NCBI GenBank assembly: GCA_964478735.1
Contig: CAYZJB010000012.1
Span: 1-64,000, forward strand
DNA: 64,000 nt
Reading direction: 5' to 3'
Source: CAYZJB01 sp964478735
Lineage (GTDB): Bacteria > CLD3 > SB21
Shown: positions 51,974-59,827 of the stretch, in pieces
Layout: the number at the start of each line of letters is the position of its first letter
How positions within the stretch are numbered: position 1 is the stretch's first letter
Position numbers and translations under genes: made by a program
The notes under the pieces: model-generated
What the model was told of the DNA's origin: nothing
Databases searched by the model: none
Seen by the model: only the letters and a program-made list of their open reading frames with translations

Positions 51974-54153
51974 CAATTCGCTCTCTGGGTTTCAAGAAAT
52001 TGCCGGACCGAAGCTTCCGTCTGCTGGGCCAGCTCGCCCAGTTCCATCGGATCGATAAAAAGCCCGATGTTTCCGTCCGCCAGCACGGCGCCCCCTGTGA
52101 ACACCTGCCCCGCCTGAAGCAAATCGTCGAGCGGCTTGACGGCAATGTCGTCCGTTCCGATCACTTCGTCCACAAGCAGCCCTGTCGGCTTGACGGGCGT
52201 ATCAACGATGAGGATCGTACGTCCGGTCGCGGATTGTTCGGGATGTACCAGCTGGTGGAGTGGAATCACCATGATCAATTTTGCTTCATGCCTTAGCATG
52301 CGATGTCCGTGGACGCTCAACAGCTGGTCTTCAGCGGCCGACCGCGTGTCGTTGACGGCAAAAGACGGGATGACGTAGTGGTCGGCGCCGGATTTCAGGA
52401 TGACGACGTTGGCGAATGTCTGCCGTTTGGGGATCCGAATGGCCCACCCCGGAGATTCCATTCGAATCTCGCAGCGCAACCGATCGAGCCCACGAACAAT
52501 GAAATCATGTATACCCTGCGGGACCTCGTTGCGATATTGCAAAAGATCTTTGACAAACCGGTCAAGCCGTTCGCGGCGCGTGGACGCGGTTCCGGCGAGT
52601 GTTGCCATCAGGTCGACCCATCCCCGGCTGGCATCGGCCGATCTGAAGACAAAATCGTACGCATAGGGCGATTCATGCAGGGCGAGTTCAATTTCCACCG
52701 ATTCATCACCGACAATCCGGTCGACAAACTGCCGCACCAGTTCGAGCAACGGATTCTCCAGGTCCTCGACGAGTGCAAGTTCCATCCGCGTATCATGATC
52801 GTCGATCCAGACCTGAACGGACGCACGGCGCTTTTTCCCGACGCGCACGATCTCGCGTTCGAGCCGGTTGAGCAGGAGCCGTCCTTCGATGCGTTGAACG
52901 GTATCCGCGGCCTTCACCAGCCGTCGGGTCAATTTGGTCAACTGTCCCGTCACGTCATCCAGCGTGTGAGAAACCTGGCGGTTGTTTCCATCTTCACGCA
53001 CCTCTCGGCTCAGGGCGGCCAGGGTGGAACGCAAGGCGGTCAGGTCGGCGGCCACGTCAATGATTTCCGGGATACGTTCGGTTTCCACCAACGTACGGTA
53101 AGGCAGGACATACTCCGTATCGAGAAACCGGTACATTTGTTTGTCGGTCTGCCACGCGTTCAGATCCCGGTACACGACACCGTCGTGACCGCTGAAGACT
53201 TCGTCCATGACGCCGGTTTCCGTGGCCAGCACGTGCGCGAGCTGCAGAAAATCGTCCAGCAGATCGGCCGCTTCATTGGGATCCCGGAATTTCCGCGTCA
53301 ACCGCTTCAGCGATTCCATTGCCGACGATAGCGCAAGTTTGCGAAATTGTCGGCTTAATTCTTCGACGTTGCTTCGCCATGCTTCATTCAACCCCTTCGT
53401 GCGCCGCGACTGTTCAATGTGGCGAATGAGAAATCGTAGATTGTTCATGGCCACACGCAAGTCCGGAAACAGCGGCCGCAAATCGATTGTTTTGCCGTTG
53501 CGGGTCAACTCGAGCGGGCGGCCCGCCTGGGTTAATTGACCGAGCGTCTGAAGATCACGTTGGATCTCCTCGATCTGCGTGTCATCGACGGGACCTGCGA
53601 TCAACTGACGGTGCCTCTGTAACATGTCGTGCAACCCGGGAAATTCGAAGTCGCGCAATGAAAAGATCAGGTTGTCCAGCGAATCGAGATAGACCGTGCG
53701 TTGCGTGGCGCTCTTCAGGTTATCCGCCAGATTGTGAAAAATATCGAGATGAATCTCCATTACGTGAGCAATCTTACGTTGCAATTCGACGTCCATCGAT
53801 CGCATGGAGGCCCCGAGCGATTGGCGTAGCGGTGTAAAACCTCCCTCCGCACGGTCGGATCCTGACGCCGCTCCCTTGGCAGAATCGAGCCACCGTGTGA
53901 CGCGCTCTTCGATATCATCGAGAAGATCATCAGACGGTAATTCCCGCGCGCTCAGCAGGACCCGCCGGATCGCGTCGTAGCCCTGGTATTCTGCAAATGT
54001 GATGAGGTCGTCGAGCAATGACCGGACCGTACCCATCGTCGGCGCCGCACTCTTTCGCCGGGCCTTATGGACTTCACGTAACAGGCTCTCCAGAATGTGA
54101 TGGGCGTCGTCCGCAAAGCGGATCTCTTCGACGCGGACACGTTCCGAGCTCAT
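51973..54153 (-). CDS. CheA-like protein with a degenerate ATP-binding domain
   Basis: 726 residues from ATG 54153 (AAAGG upstream). The C-terminal ~150 residues (about 578-705) are a CheW-like regulatory domain (HYVIPSFAVNDTR, GLLVDEVIGTDDIAVKPLD, GGAVLADGNIGLFIDP), the P5 of CheA. The region before it aligns in order with the CheA catalytic domain, but the ATP site is missing. The N-box reads NPLLELVRQFVDRIVG (about 467-482) where CheA has an invariant Asn and DHG. No DDGRG box follows, and the GRGVGMD box is replaced by VPQGIHDFIVRGLD. At the N-terminus REVHKARRKSAA (His29) faintly recalls the phospho-accepting HPt segment. I infer a structural array protein rather than an active kinase. 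Its neighbours are an MCP-like gene, cheW and parA. Confidence 0.85.
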   Translation of the reverse strand: MSSERVRVEEIRFADDAHHILESLLREVHKARRKSAAPTMGTVRSLLDDLITFAEYQGYDAIRRVLLSARELPSDDLLDDIEERVTRWLDSAKGAASGSDRAEGGFTPLRQSLGASMRSMDVELQRKIAHVMEIHLDIFHNLADNLKSATQRTVYLDSLDNLIFSLRDFEFPGLHDMLQRHRQLIAGPVDDTQIEEIQRDLQTLGQLTQAGRPLELTRNGKTIDLRPLFPDLRVAMNNLRFLIRHIEQSRRTKGLNEAWRSNVEELSRQFRKLALSSAMESLKRLTRKFRDPNEAADLLDDFLQLAHVLATETGVMDEVFSGHDGVVYRDLNAWQTDKQMYRFLDTEYVLPYRTLVETERIPEIIDVAADLTALRSTLAALSREVREDGNNRQVSHTLDDVTGQLTKLTRRLVKAADTVQRIEGRLLLNRLEREIVRVGKKRRASVQVWIDDHDTRMELALVEDLENPLLELVRQFVDRIVGDESVEIELALHESPYAYDFVFRSADASRGWVDLMATLAGTASTRRERLDRFVKDLLQYRNEVPQGIHDFIVRGLDRLRCEIRMESPGWAIRIPKRQTFANVVILKSGADHYVIPSFAVNDTRSAAEDQLLSVHGHRMLRHEAKLIMVIPLHQLVHPEQSATGRTILIVDTPVKPTGLLVDEVIGTDDIAVKPLDDLLQAGQVFTGGAVLADGNIGLFIDPMELGELAQQTEASVRQFLETQRAN

Positions 54154-54261
54154 TCGGCCTTTCTTCGCATAGGCAAAATCCAAGCTTTCGACACGCCGGC
54201 TCCCGTCGTTTCCGGGTCAAAATCGTTGTCGCCATGGAGGGGCTTCACAAACGGCATCACG

Positions 54262-56136
54262 TTAATACGACTTCCCGACCTTGAATTTTTTAAGCACGAC
54301 GGAAAAATCCTGTACGGCCTGACGTATCTTGTGTACGTTTTCCTGCTGCATGACCCCGATGTCGCCCGCGCTTTTGGAGGCGAGCAGCGTGCCGTCGAGG
54401 ACTTCCGTCGTGCGCGATAATTTGATCGCGTGCGTTTTCGCCAGGTGCGCCGACGCCTTGAGTTCGTTTTTTAACCCTTCGATCGCCTGATCCTGTTGAT
54501 CGAACCACGCGATAAATTTGCGCAAACTTTCCGTCAATGTTTCGCCCTCGGTGGAAACCGCCTGAATTTTTGCTTGAACGGACTGGATGCGGTCCATCAC
54601 GTCGCCCGTCTTCGAGTCGACGTCACGGTAACTTTCTTCGATGGCGGCCGTGACTTTTTCAAGCTCCCGCAGGACGCGGTCCGCAATGTCGGAGCGGTCT
54701 TCATACGCGTGAACGTACTCGCTCAGGTCCTGCGAAGCCGCTTCGATGTTGCGCGACACCGACACGAGGTTTTCGACGAGTTGTTCGCCGGCCTCGACGC
54801 TCGGCAGGCTCCGGTACGTTTCCAGCGAGACGTTCAGCGACAGGACGCGAACGCGATCGGCCGCATCCTTCGCGTTTTCACGGATTCCGAGCCCGTGATC
54901 GATGCGCTGTTTGAGATTCGCGTGAAATTGGTCCACCAGATCGCGAAGATGCGCGCCCGAAGACGTACGCTCGACAAATTGCCGCTCCGAATCACGCAGC
55001 GCCTGGGCGGCGCTGCTCAGCCGGTGAAGCTCTTTGCGGGCATCGTCGACGGCGGTGACAAAGGCCCGGGCATGCTGCTGAACCGTCTCGAGCATCGGAC
55101 CGACTTCCTGCAGCGCGCCTTTGACTTTTTCCATCCCCTCGACTTTCCGAAGGGATTCGCCGAGATCTTTGACGTTGAGATGCAGGTCGAGGAACATGTC
55201 CTCCGCCTGCGATACTTCCTGCACGTGGCGCTGCGTGGCCAGCGTGAATGCCTGAGCCGCTTCATCCAGCGTCTGGCACGCGTGTGTGATTGTTCCCACC
55301 CGTTCGTTCAGCGTACGAATTTCCTTATCATACTGGGCCAGCAGATCGTTGATTCCGTACGCAATGTCGTTGGCTTCGTCGTAGGCGTTCAGCTCCAGTC
55401 GCGGGGTCAGATCGAGCCCGATCTGCTGAATGAAGGTACGGGCCGATTTCAACGGACGAACCAGGGATCGCGCGATCAGCGCCGAAAAAATCGCACCGAT
55501 GGCCACGGCAACGATCGCCGTCCACCACAGGGAGGATTGAAGTCCCGCCGTCGAAGTCGACGCCGATTGCAAGACGGCCTTGTGCTGCTGAACCGCAATC
55601 GCCTGCAGCGACTCCAACCGAATGCTCACGTCCGCTTTGAGCGATCGAACCTCGCGCAGCAATTCATCGCGTTCGTTGAGCAGCACCTGTTGCGAAATCG
55701 GTCCGACGGTTTCCAGCCGTACCCGATGCTTGAACATGGCCTGCCCCGCCATCGCGTCGTACCGTTCAACGGCGCGCTGCGCCTTGACCACGGCTTCCTG
55801 GATCTGAATGTCCGCTTCGTGCTGAGGCCGCTGCCCGATCCGTAATAAGGTTTCCGTCAATTTTTTGAGCAGGTCGACGCGTCGCTCGCCGATGAGGGCC
55901 ACCTGATCCTTGTCCGTCTCGGCCATGTATGCATCAAGGTTATTGGAAATGGAGAACATGAGGGCGCTGCAGTCGTATGCATCTTTCAGAAGCGCCGCTT
56001 CCGGCGAGATCCGCTGGAGCGATTCGCCCGTCCAACGCGCGTTCAACCACGTCACGAGCGTGCCGACCAGAATGATCACGGCCATGACCGTAAACGTGAG
56101 AATAACCTTGAGCTGAATGCTTACCTGGTGAAGCAT
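54262..56136 (-). CDS. MCP-like transmembrane receptor with an atypical signalling tip
   Basis: 624 residues. TM1 (11-31), a helical periplasmic sensor (about 32-202), TM2 (203-222), a HAMP-like segment (224-275) and a long cytoplasmic coiled coil to the end. The topology is that of a methyl-accepting chemotaxis protein, but the normally near-invariant tip is barely recognisable. Residues 430-470 read VLSLNVSLETYRSLPSVEAG and then EQLVENLVSVSRNIEAASQD where typical receptors have LLALNAAIEAARAGE and FAVVA.EVR.LA. The receptor residues that bind CheA and CheW are therefore mostly changed. No clear methylation site was seen and no CheR/CheB gene is near. It should cluster in the inner membrane with the products of the flanking cheW and CheA-like genes. 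Confidence 0.88.
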   Translation of the reverse strand: MLHQVSIQLKVILTFTVMAVIILVGTLVTWLNARWTGESLQRISPEAALLKDAYDCSALMFSISNNLDAYMAETDKDQVALIGERRVDLLKKLTETLLRIGQRPQHEADIQIQEAVVKAQRAVERYDAMAGQAMFKHRVRLETVGPISQQVLLNERDELLREVRSLKADVSIRLESLQAIAVQQHKAVLQSASTSTAGLQSSLWWTAIVAVAIGAIFSALIARSLVRPLKSARTFIQQIGLDLTPRLELNAYDEANDIAYGINDLLAQYDKEIRTLNERVGTITHACQTLDEAAQAFTLATQRHVQEVSQAEDMFLDLHLNVKDLGESLRKVEGMEKVKGALQEVGPMLETVQQHARAFVTAVDDARKELHRLSSAAQALRDSERQFVERTSSGAHLRDLVDQFHANLKQRIDHGLGIRENAKDAADRVRVLSLNVSLETYRSLPSVEAGEQLVENLVSVSRNIEAASQDLSEYVHAYEDRSDIADRVLRELEKVTAAIEESYRDVDSKTGDVMDRIQSVQAKIQAVSTEGETLTESLRKFIAWFDQQDQAIEGLKNELKASAHLAKTHAIKLSRTTEVLDGTLLASKSAGDIGVMQQENVHKIRQAVQDFSVVLKKFKVGKSY

Positions 56137-56142
56137 GAGAAC

Positions 56143-56565
56143 CTATTGCGGTCCAAGAACGCCGATTCCCTCGACCAGCGTTGACGGTAAGAGCCGGTAG
56201 TAGCGGGTGTCATCGATTACAAATCCATCTCGGCTGATGGGATTCAGTACGACGTCCTCCGACGCCGAAACTTTCTTTGGCCAGGGTCCGACGTGCCGGA
56301 CGTCATCGACAAGAACACCGAATGTCCGTTCGCGATGACGTAAAATCAGAATCCGTTTCGTACCGTCGTTCACCGCTTGGTTTTCAAAAAAACGGGCAAG
56401 TCGGATCACGGGAATAAGGCGTCCACGGTAATTCATCAGTCCTTCCATCGTCTCCGGTGTCGTCGATAGCCGCTTGAGTGGACTTTCGCGTACGATCTCC
56501 GTCACATCATTGACGTCCATTACAAAATGAAGTCCGCCGGCAATTAATGTCACTGCGTGGGTCAA
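56143..56565 (-). CDS. CheW-domain adaptor protein
   Basis: 140 residues forming one CheW domain: HAVTLIAGGLHFVMDVNDVT, EGLMNYRGRLIPVIRLARFF (the usual N.RG..PVI.L pattern), ILILRHRERTFGVLVDDVRH and a final VIDDTRYYRLLPSTLVEGIG. CheW links receptors to the CheA scaffold. The likely start is TTG 56565; a GTG four codons later is also possible. It is first in the chemosensory-like run, 6 bases before the MCP-like gene. Confidence 0.9.
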   Translation of the reverse strand: MTHAVTLIAGGLHFVMDVNDVTEIVRESPLKRLSTTPETMEGLMNYRGRLIPVIRLARFFENQAVNDGTKRILILRHRERTFGVLVDDVRHVGPWPKKVSASEDVVLNPISRDGFVIDDTRYYRLLPSTLVEGIGVLGPQ

Positions 56566-56671
56566 ACCGGGGTTTCTCTTGAAGTTGTGCGGAAAATATT
56601 AGCAAAAATTGCGAGGGGTGCAAATCAAAAGACGCTCGAACAGGTTTGTTGAAACGGATAACGACAACCTG

Positions 56672-57085
56672 CTAAATACCGATCACTTTGACGACAATCC
56701 GCTTTTTGCGCTGCCCGTCGAATTCTGCGTAATATATTTGCTGCCAGGGACCCAAATCGAGTCTGCCGTCCGTGACCGGTACGATGACTTCGTGATGCAG
56801 CAGGAGGCTCTTGAGGTGGGCATCGCCGTTGTCTTCTCCCGTTCGATGATGCCGGTAATTTGGGTTGACGGGCGCCAGGCGATCCAGCCACTCGTCGATA
56901 TCTTCGATGAGACCGCTTTCCGCGTCATTGACGTAAACGGCCGCCGTAATGTGCATGGCCGAAACCAGCGTCATGCCGTCCCGAATGCCGGACGCCGTAA
57001 CGATCCGTTCCACCTCGCCGGTGATGTTGATATACTCACGGCGCTTACGGGTGTTGAACCAGAGATAATCGGTGTGGCTTTTCAT
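56672..57085 (-). CDS. YjbQ / UPF0047 family protein
   Basis: 137 residues matching the whole family: NITGEVERIVTASGIRDGM, SAMHITAAVYVNDAES, and the conserved block HHRTGEDNGDAHLKSLLLHH with DGRLDLGPWQQIYYAEFDG. The three conserved His residues and Glu/Asp form a metal site. Members complement thiamine phosphate synthase mutants weakly, and the true function is unclear. It lies 21 bases after the second signal peptidase gene. Confidence 0.95.
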   Translation of the reverse strand: MKSHTDYLWFNTRKRREYINITGEVERIVTASGIRDGMTLVSAMHITAAVYVNDAESGLIEDIDEWLDRLAPVNPNYRHHRTGEDNGDAHLKSLLLHHEVIVPVTDGRLDLGPWQQIYYAEFDGQRKKRIVVKVIGI

Positions 57086-57106
57086 GGACGAGTATGAAAA
57101 ATCGAA

Positions 57107-57850
57107 TCAGTGCACCGTCTGCCCGATTCGACGCCACCGGATGTCGAGAGAATTGGACGGTTCACTGGACCAGATGATGGCGAAAGCCTTCCCGATCACG
57201 TAATCCATCGGAATGAATCCCCAGTGACGGCTGTCCACGCTGCGGTCGCGATTGTCTCCCATGGCGAATACATGACCGGGCGGAACGGTAACCGGGCCGT
57301 AATTGTCACGGCTGCCTGCCCCATCGGGATAGACCGCTTCATAGCCTTTGCCTCGCGCAATGATCTCCGGATCTTCAAATTTGAGTCCGGCCACAACGTT
57401 GGCTTCGTCGAGGGCAACACCGTCGACAAACACTTTTTTATCGCGAATTTCCACCGTCTGACCCCCGACGGCAATACAGCGTTTGATATAGTTAATACTC
57501 GGGTCGGGCGGATATTTGAAAACCAGCACGTCGCCGGGTCTGGGTTCATCGGGCGCGGGCAGCCGCCAGTGGGGAATCTCGACGTTCGTAAACGGCAACG
57601 TCTCCGGTGTGGTCGCACCGTAGATGAATTTATTGACCAGCAACAGGTCGCCGACCAGCAACGTGTTTTCCATCGACCCGGTCGGGATTTTGAACGGCTG
57701 AAATAAAAACGTTTTGATGACATACGAGAAGACCAGCGCAAAAATCAGGATGTGGACCAGTTCGTGCGTCGCACTCGTTTTTCTCGGCTCCGCCGCGCTG
57801 ATGTCCGCCGACAAATCTGTTCCCGACGAACTCAATGGAACTTCACTCAC
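57107..57850 (-). CDS. lepB: Signal peptidase I (second of two tandem paralogues)
   Basis: About 247 residues from a GTG at 57850, 16 bases after the upstream stop and near AAAGGGCGG; a TTG at 57877 would overlap that stop by 11 bases. One N-terminal membrane helix (LVHILIFALVFSYVIKTFLF) precedes the S26 catalytic blocks: Ser in KIPTGSMENTLLVGDLLLVN, Lys in SINYIKRCIAVGGQTVEI, and GHVFAMGDNRDRSVDSRHWG. It removes signal peptides from exported proteins. It differs from the neighbour by having no large insertion and a longer polar N-terminus. Confidence 0.93.
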   Translation of the reverse strand: MSEVPLSSSGTDLSADISAAEPRKTSATHELVHILIFALVFSYVIKTFLFQPFKIPTGSMENTLLVGDLLLVNKFIYGATTPETLPFTNVEIPHWRLPAPDEPRPGDVLVFKYPPDPSINYIKRCIAVGGQTVEIRDKKVFVDGVALDEANVVAGLKFEDPEIIARGKGYEAVYPDGAGSRDNYGPVTVPPGHVFAMGDNRDRSVDSRHWGFIPMDYVIGKAFAIIWSSEPSNSLDIRWRRIGQTVH

Positions 57851-57866
57851 CTTCCGCCCTTTCGAT

Positions 57867-58760
57867 CTAACGGACAATGGTACCGATCCGGTGCCACTGG
57901 ACCTTGGTCAAATTCAGCGTGCTCAAAATCTTCAGCACCCACGACGTTTGTTTGGCGGCTTCGACGTTGGACCAGTAGATAAAGAGGCCTTCCCCGATGA
58001 TGTGATTACGCGGTACGGGTCCCCAGGCACGGCTGTCCAGGCTATTGTCCCTGTTATCGCCCATCATGAAATAATAATTCTGGCCGACGGTGTACGTATC
58101 CGTCACCTGGCCGTCGACGACGTACTGCGATCCGCGGGCCTCCAGTTTTTTCCCATCGCGCAACGCGAGGTATTTCACCAACTCAATATGGTCGCGGATT
58201 TTGAGAAGGTCTCCTTCCGCAGGCACTCGAAACGGACCGAAATGGTCCATCGTCCCCATCGTCGACGGAAAGACGTCGCCTTCATTGGCAACGGCCGGAT
58301 CCATCTGAACGCCCGGAACGTCGAACCGATCGCTGAATTTGACACCGTCGACAAACAGTTCTTTATTCTTCAACTCGACCGTCTGGCCCGCAACGGCGAT
58401 GCATCGTTTGATGTAGTCGAGACCCCGTTGATCCGGTTTCAATTCCGCGTGCGGGAATCGAAAAATCACGACGTCCCCCTGTTTCGGATCCTTGATGGCC
58501 GGCAGACGGAAGCGCGGCAGCATGATGGAGGTAAAGGGCACATTTTCGGGCGATTGGGCCCCGTAAACAAATTTATTGACAAACAGAAAATCTCCGACCA
58601 TCAGCGTATTTTCCATCGAACTGCTCGGAATGCTGAACGCCTGAAGCAAAAACGTCTGAACAAAATAAAACACGATCAATGCCCATGCCCACGATTTCAC
58701 TTTTTCTTTGACGGTCTGAGGCGGTTTTTTTTTCCGTTTCCAGGGAAGAACAAATTTCAT
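57867..58760 (-). CDS. lepB: Signal peptidase I (first of two tandem paralogues)
   Basis: 297 residues with an N-terminal basic segment, one membrane helix (SWAWALIVFYFVQTFLLQAF) and the S26 blocks: Ser in SIPSSSMENTLMVGDFLFVN, Lys in GLDYIKRCIAVAGQTVEL, and FMMGDNRDNSLDSRAWG. An insertion of about 60 residues between the Lys box and the MGDNR box makes it longer than its neighbour. FCB genomes often have a long signal peptidase of this type. Its start overlaps the coaD stop as ATGA, so the run coaD-lepB-lepB is coupled. Confidence 0.95.
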   Translation of the reverse strand: MKFVLPWKRKKKPPQTVKEKVKSWAWALIVFYFVQTFLLQAFSIPSSSMENTLMVGDFLFVNKFVYGAQSPENVPFTSIMLPRFRLPAIKDPKQGDVVIFRFPHAELKPDQRGLDYIKRCIAVAGQTVELKNKELFVDGVKFSDRFDVPGVQMDPAVANEGDVFPSTMGTMDHFGPFRVPAEGDLLKIRDHIELVKYLALRDGKKLEARGSQYVVDGQVTDTYTVGQNYYFMMGDNRDNSLDSRAWGPVPRNHIIGEGLFIYWSNVEAAKQTSWVLKILSTLNLTKVQWHRIGTIVR

Positions 58761-59251
58761 GCGTTGACTTCTTTCTTGGCTAGTTTGGCCCTGACATGGT
58801 CTGCCACCGATGGGGGAACGAAATCCGTCAGGGGACCGTCAAAGAGCGCTATTTCTTTGACGATGGTCGAATTGAGATACGTATACTTTTCTCCCGGCAT
58901 CATGAACACGGTGGCCAGTTGAGGCGCCAGCTTGCGATTGACCAGTGCCATCTGGAATTCGTACTCGAAATCCGAAATGACCCGTAACCCTCGAATCAAT
59001 GCCGAAGCATTTTTGCGTTTGGCATAGTCCACAATCAATCCGTCAAAACTGTCGACGTCGACATTTTTCATATCGGCACACACGGTCCGGATCATCTCCA
59101 CGCGCTCCGCCGCGTCGAACAACGGAGTCTTTTTTGTATTTTTTGCCACCGTCACGACGACGCGGTCAAACAGGTGGACCGCTCGCTCAATGATGTCCAG
59201 ATGGCCCAGCGTGATCGGGTCAAACGTTCCCGGATATATGGCCGTCTTCAT
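58757..59251 (-). CDS. coaD: Phosphopantetheine adenylyltransferase
   Basis: 164 residues. The nucleotidyl-transferase signature YPGTFDPITLGHLDII (T-x-GH; about 6-21), VAKNTKKTPLF, LIRGLRVISDFEYEFQMAL, and STIVKEIALFDG near the end identify CoaD. It catalyses the fourth step of coenzyme A synthesis from pantothenate. It overlaps the following lepB by 4 bases and follows rsmD by 21. Confidence 0.97.
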   Translation of the reverse strand: MKTAIYPGTFDPITLGHLDIIERAVHLFDRVVVTVAKNTKKTPLFDAAERVEMIRTVCADMKNVDVDSFDGLIVDYAKRKNASALIRGLRVISDFEYEFQMALVNRKLAPQLATVFMMPGEKYTYLNSTIVKEIALFDGPLTDFVPPSVADHVRAKLAKKEVNA

Positions 59252-59272
59252 ACGCCCGATTGCACCATAAGG

Positions 59273-59827
59273 TTACACCCCCAGGAATTGCATGATGTGT
59301 ACCTGGCTTTCACCCCATCGTTTGGACTTGTGACGGTGCCACGCGTCGCCGGGATTCGCCAGATCGTCTTTGGGAGAGCACTCGATAATCAAAAATCCTT
59401 TCCGCCTAAGATATCCCCCTCCCCCTACCTTTTCAACGAGAAAATGTCCGACCTGAAAGGCGTACGGCGCATCGGCAAAGATCAAATCGAACACGGGCCC
59501 CGGCCGCGATAAATATTCTTCAACATCCGCCTGGATAATCTCGCTGACCGCATCGAATCGCGCCTTATAAATGTTTCGGCGGATCAATTCGATGGCTTTC
59601 GCATGACGATCGACAAAAACCGCCGAACGCGCTCCCCGGCTCAGCGCCTCCAGCCCGATGGCACCGGTGCCGGCAAATAGATCGCACACGCGGGCCGTCG
59701 ACATATCGACGACGTTGGCCAGTACGTTGAAGATGAATTCCTTGACGATGTCTTTGGTCGGCCGGATGAAATCGAGATCGAAGGAGTGCAGGACCAGTCC
59801 TTTGCGAAGACCGGCAATGATCCGCAT
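59273..59827 (-). CDS. rsmD: 16S rRNA (guanine-966-N2)-methyltransferase
   Basis: 184 residues: MRIIAGLRKG start, FIRPTKDIVKEFIFNVL, the SAM-binding VCDLFAGTGAIGLEALSRGA, and the target-binding motif, which reads LIFADAPYA. In the family this motif is normally DPPY; the change of the first Pro to Ala is uncommon but may be tolerated. It methylates 16S rRNA. It starts directly after the PilN-like stop with no gap, and the adjacency to coaD is common in bacteria. Confidence 0.93.
   Translation of the reverse strand: MRIIAGLRKGLVLHSFDLDFIRPTKDIVKEFIFNVLANVVDMSTARVCDLFAGTGAIGLEALSRGARSAVFVDRHAKAIELIRRNIYKARFDAVSEIIQADVEEYLSRPGPVFDLIFADAPYAFQVGHFLVEKVGGGGYLRRKGFLIIECSPKDDLANPGDAWHRHKSKRWGESQVHIMQFLGV

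Noticed and set aside
54496..55845. A 449-codon open frame antisense to the MCP-like gene
   Set aside because: Composition shadow of a GC-rich coiled-coil gene; no start signal or family.
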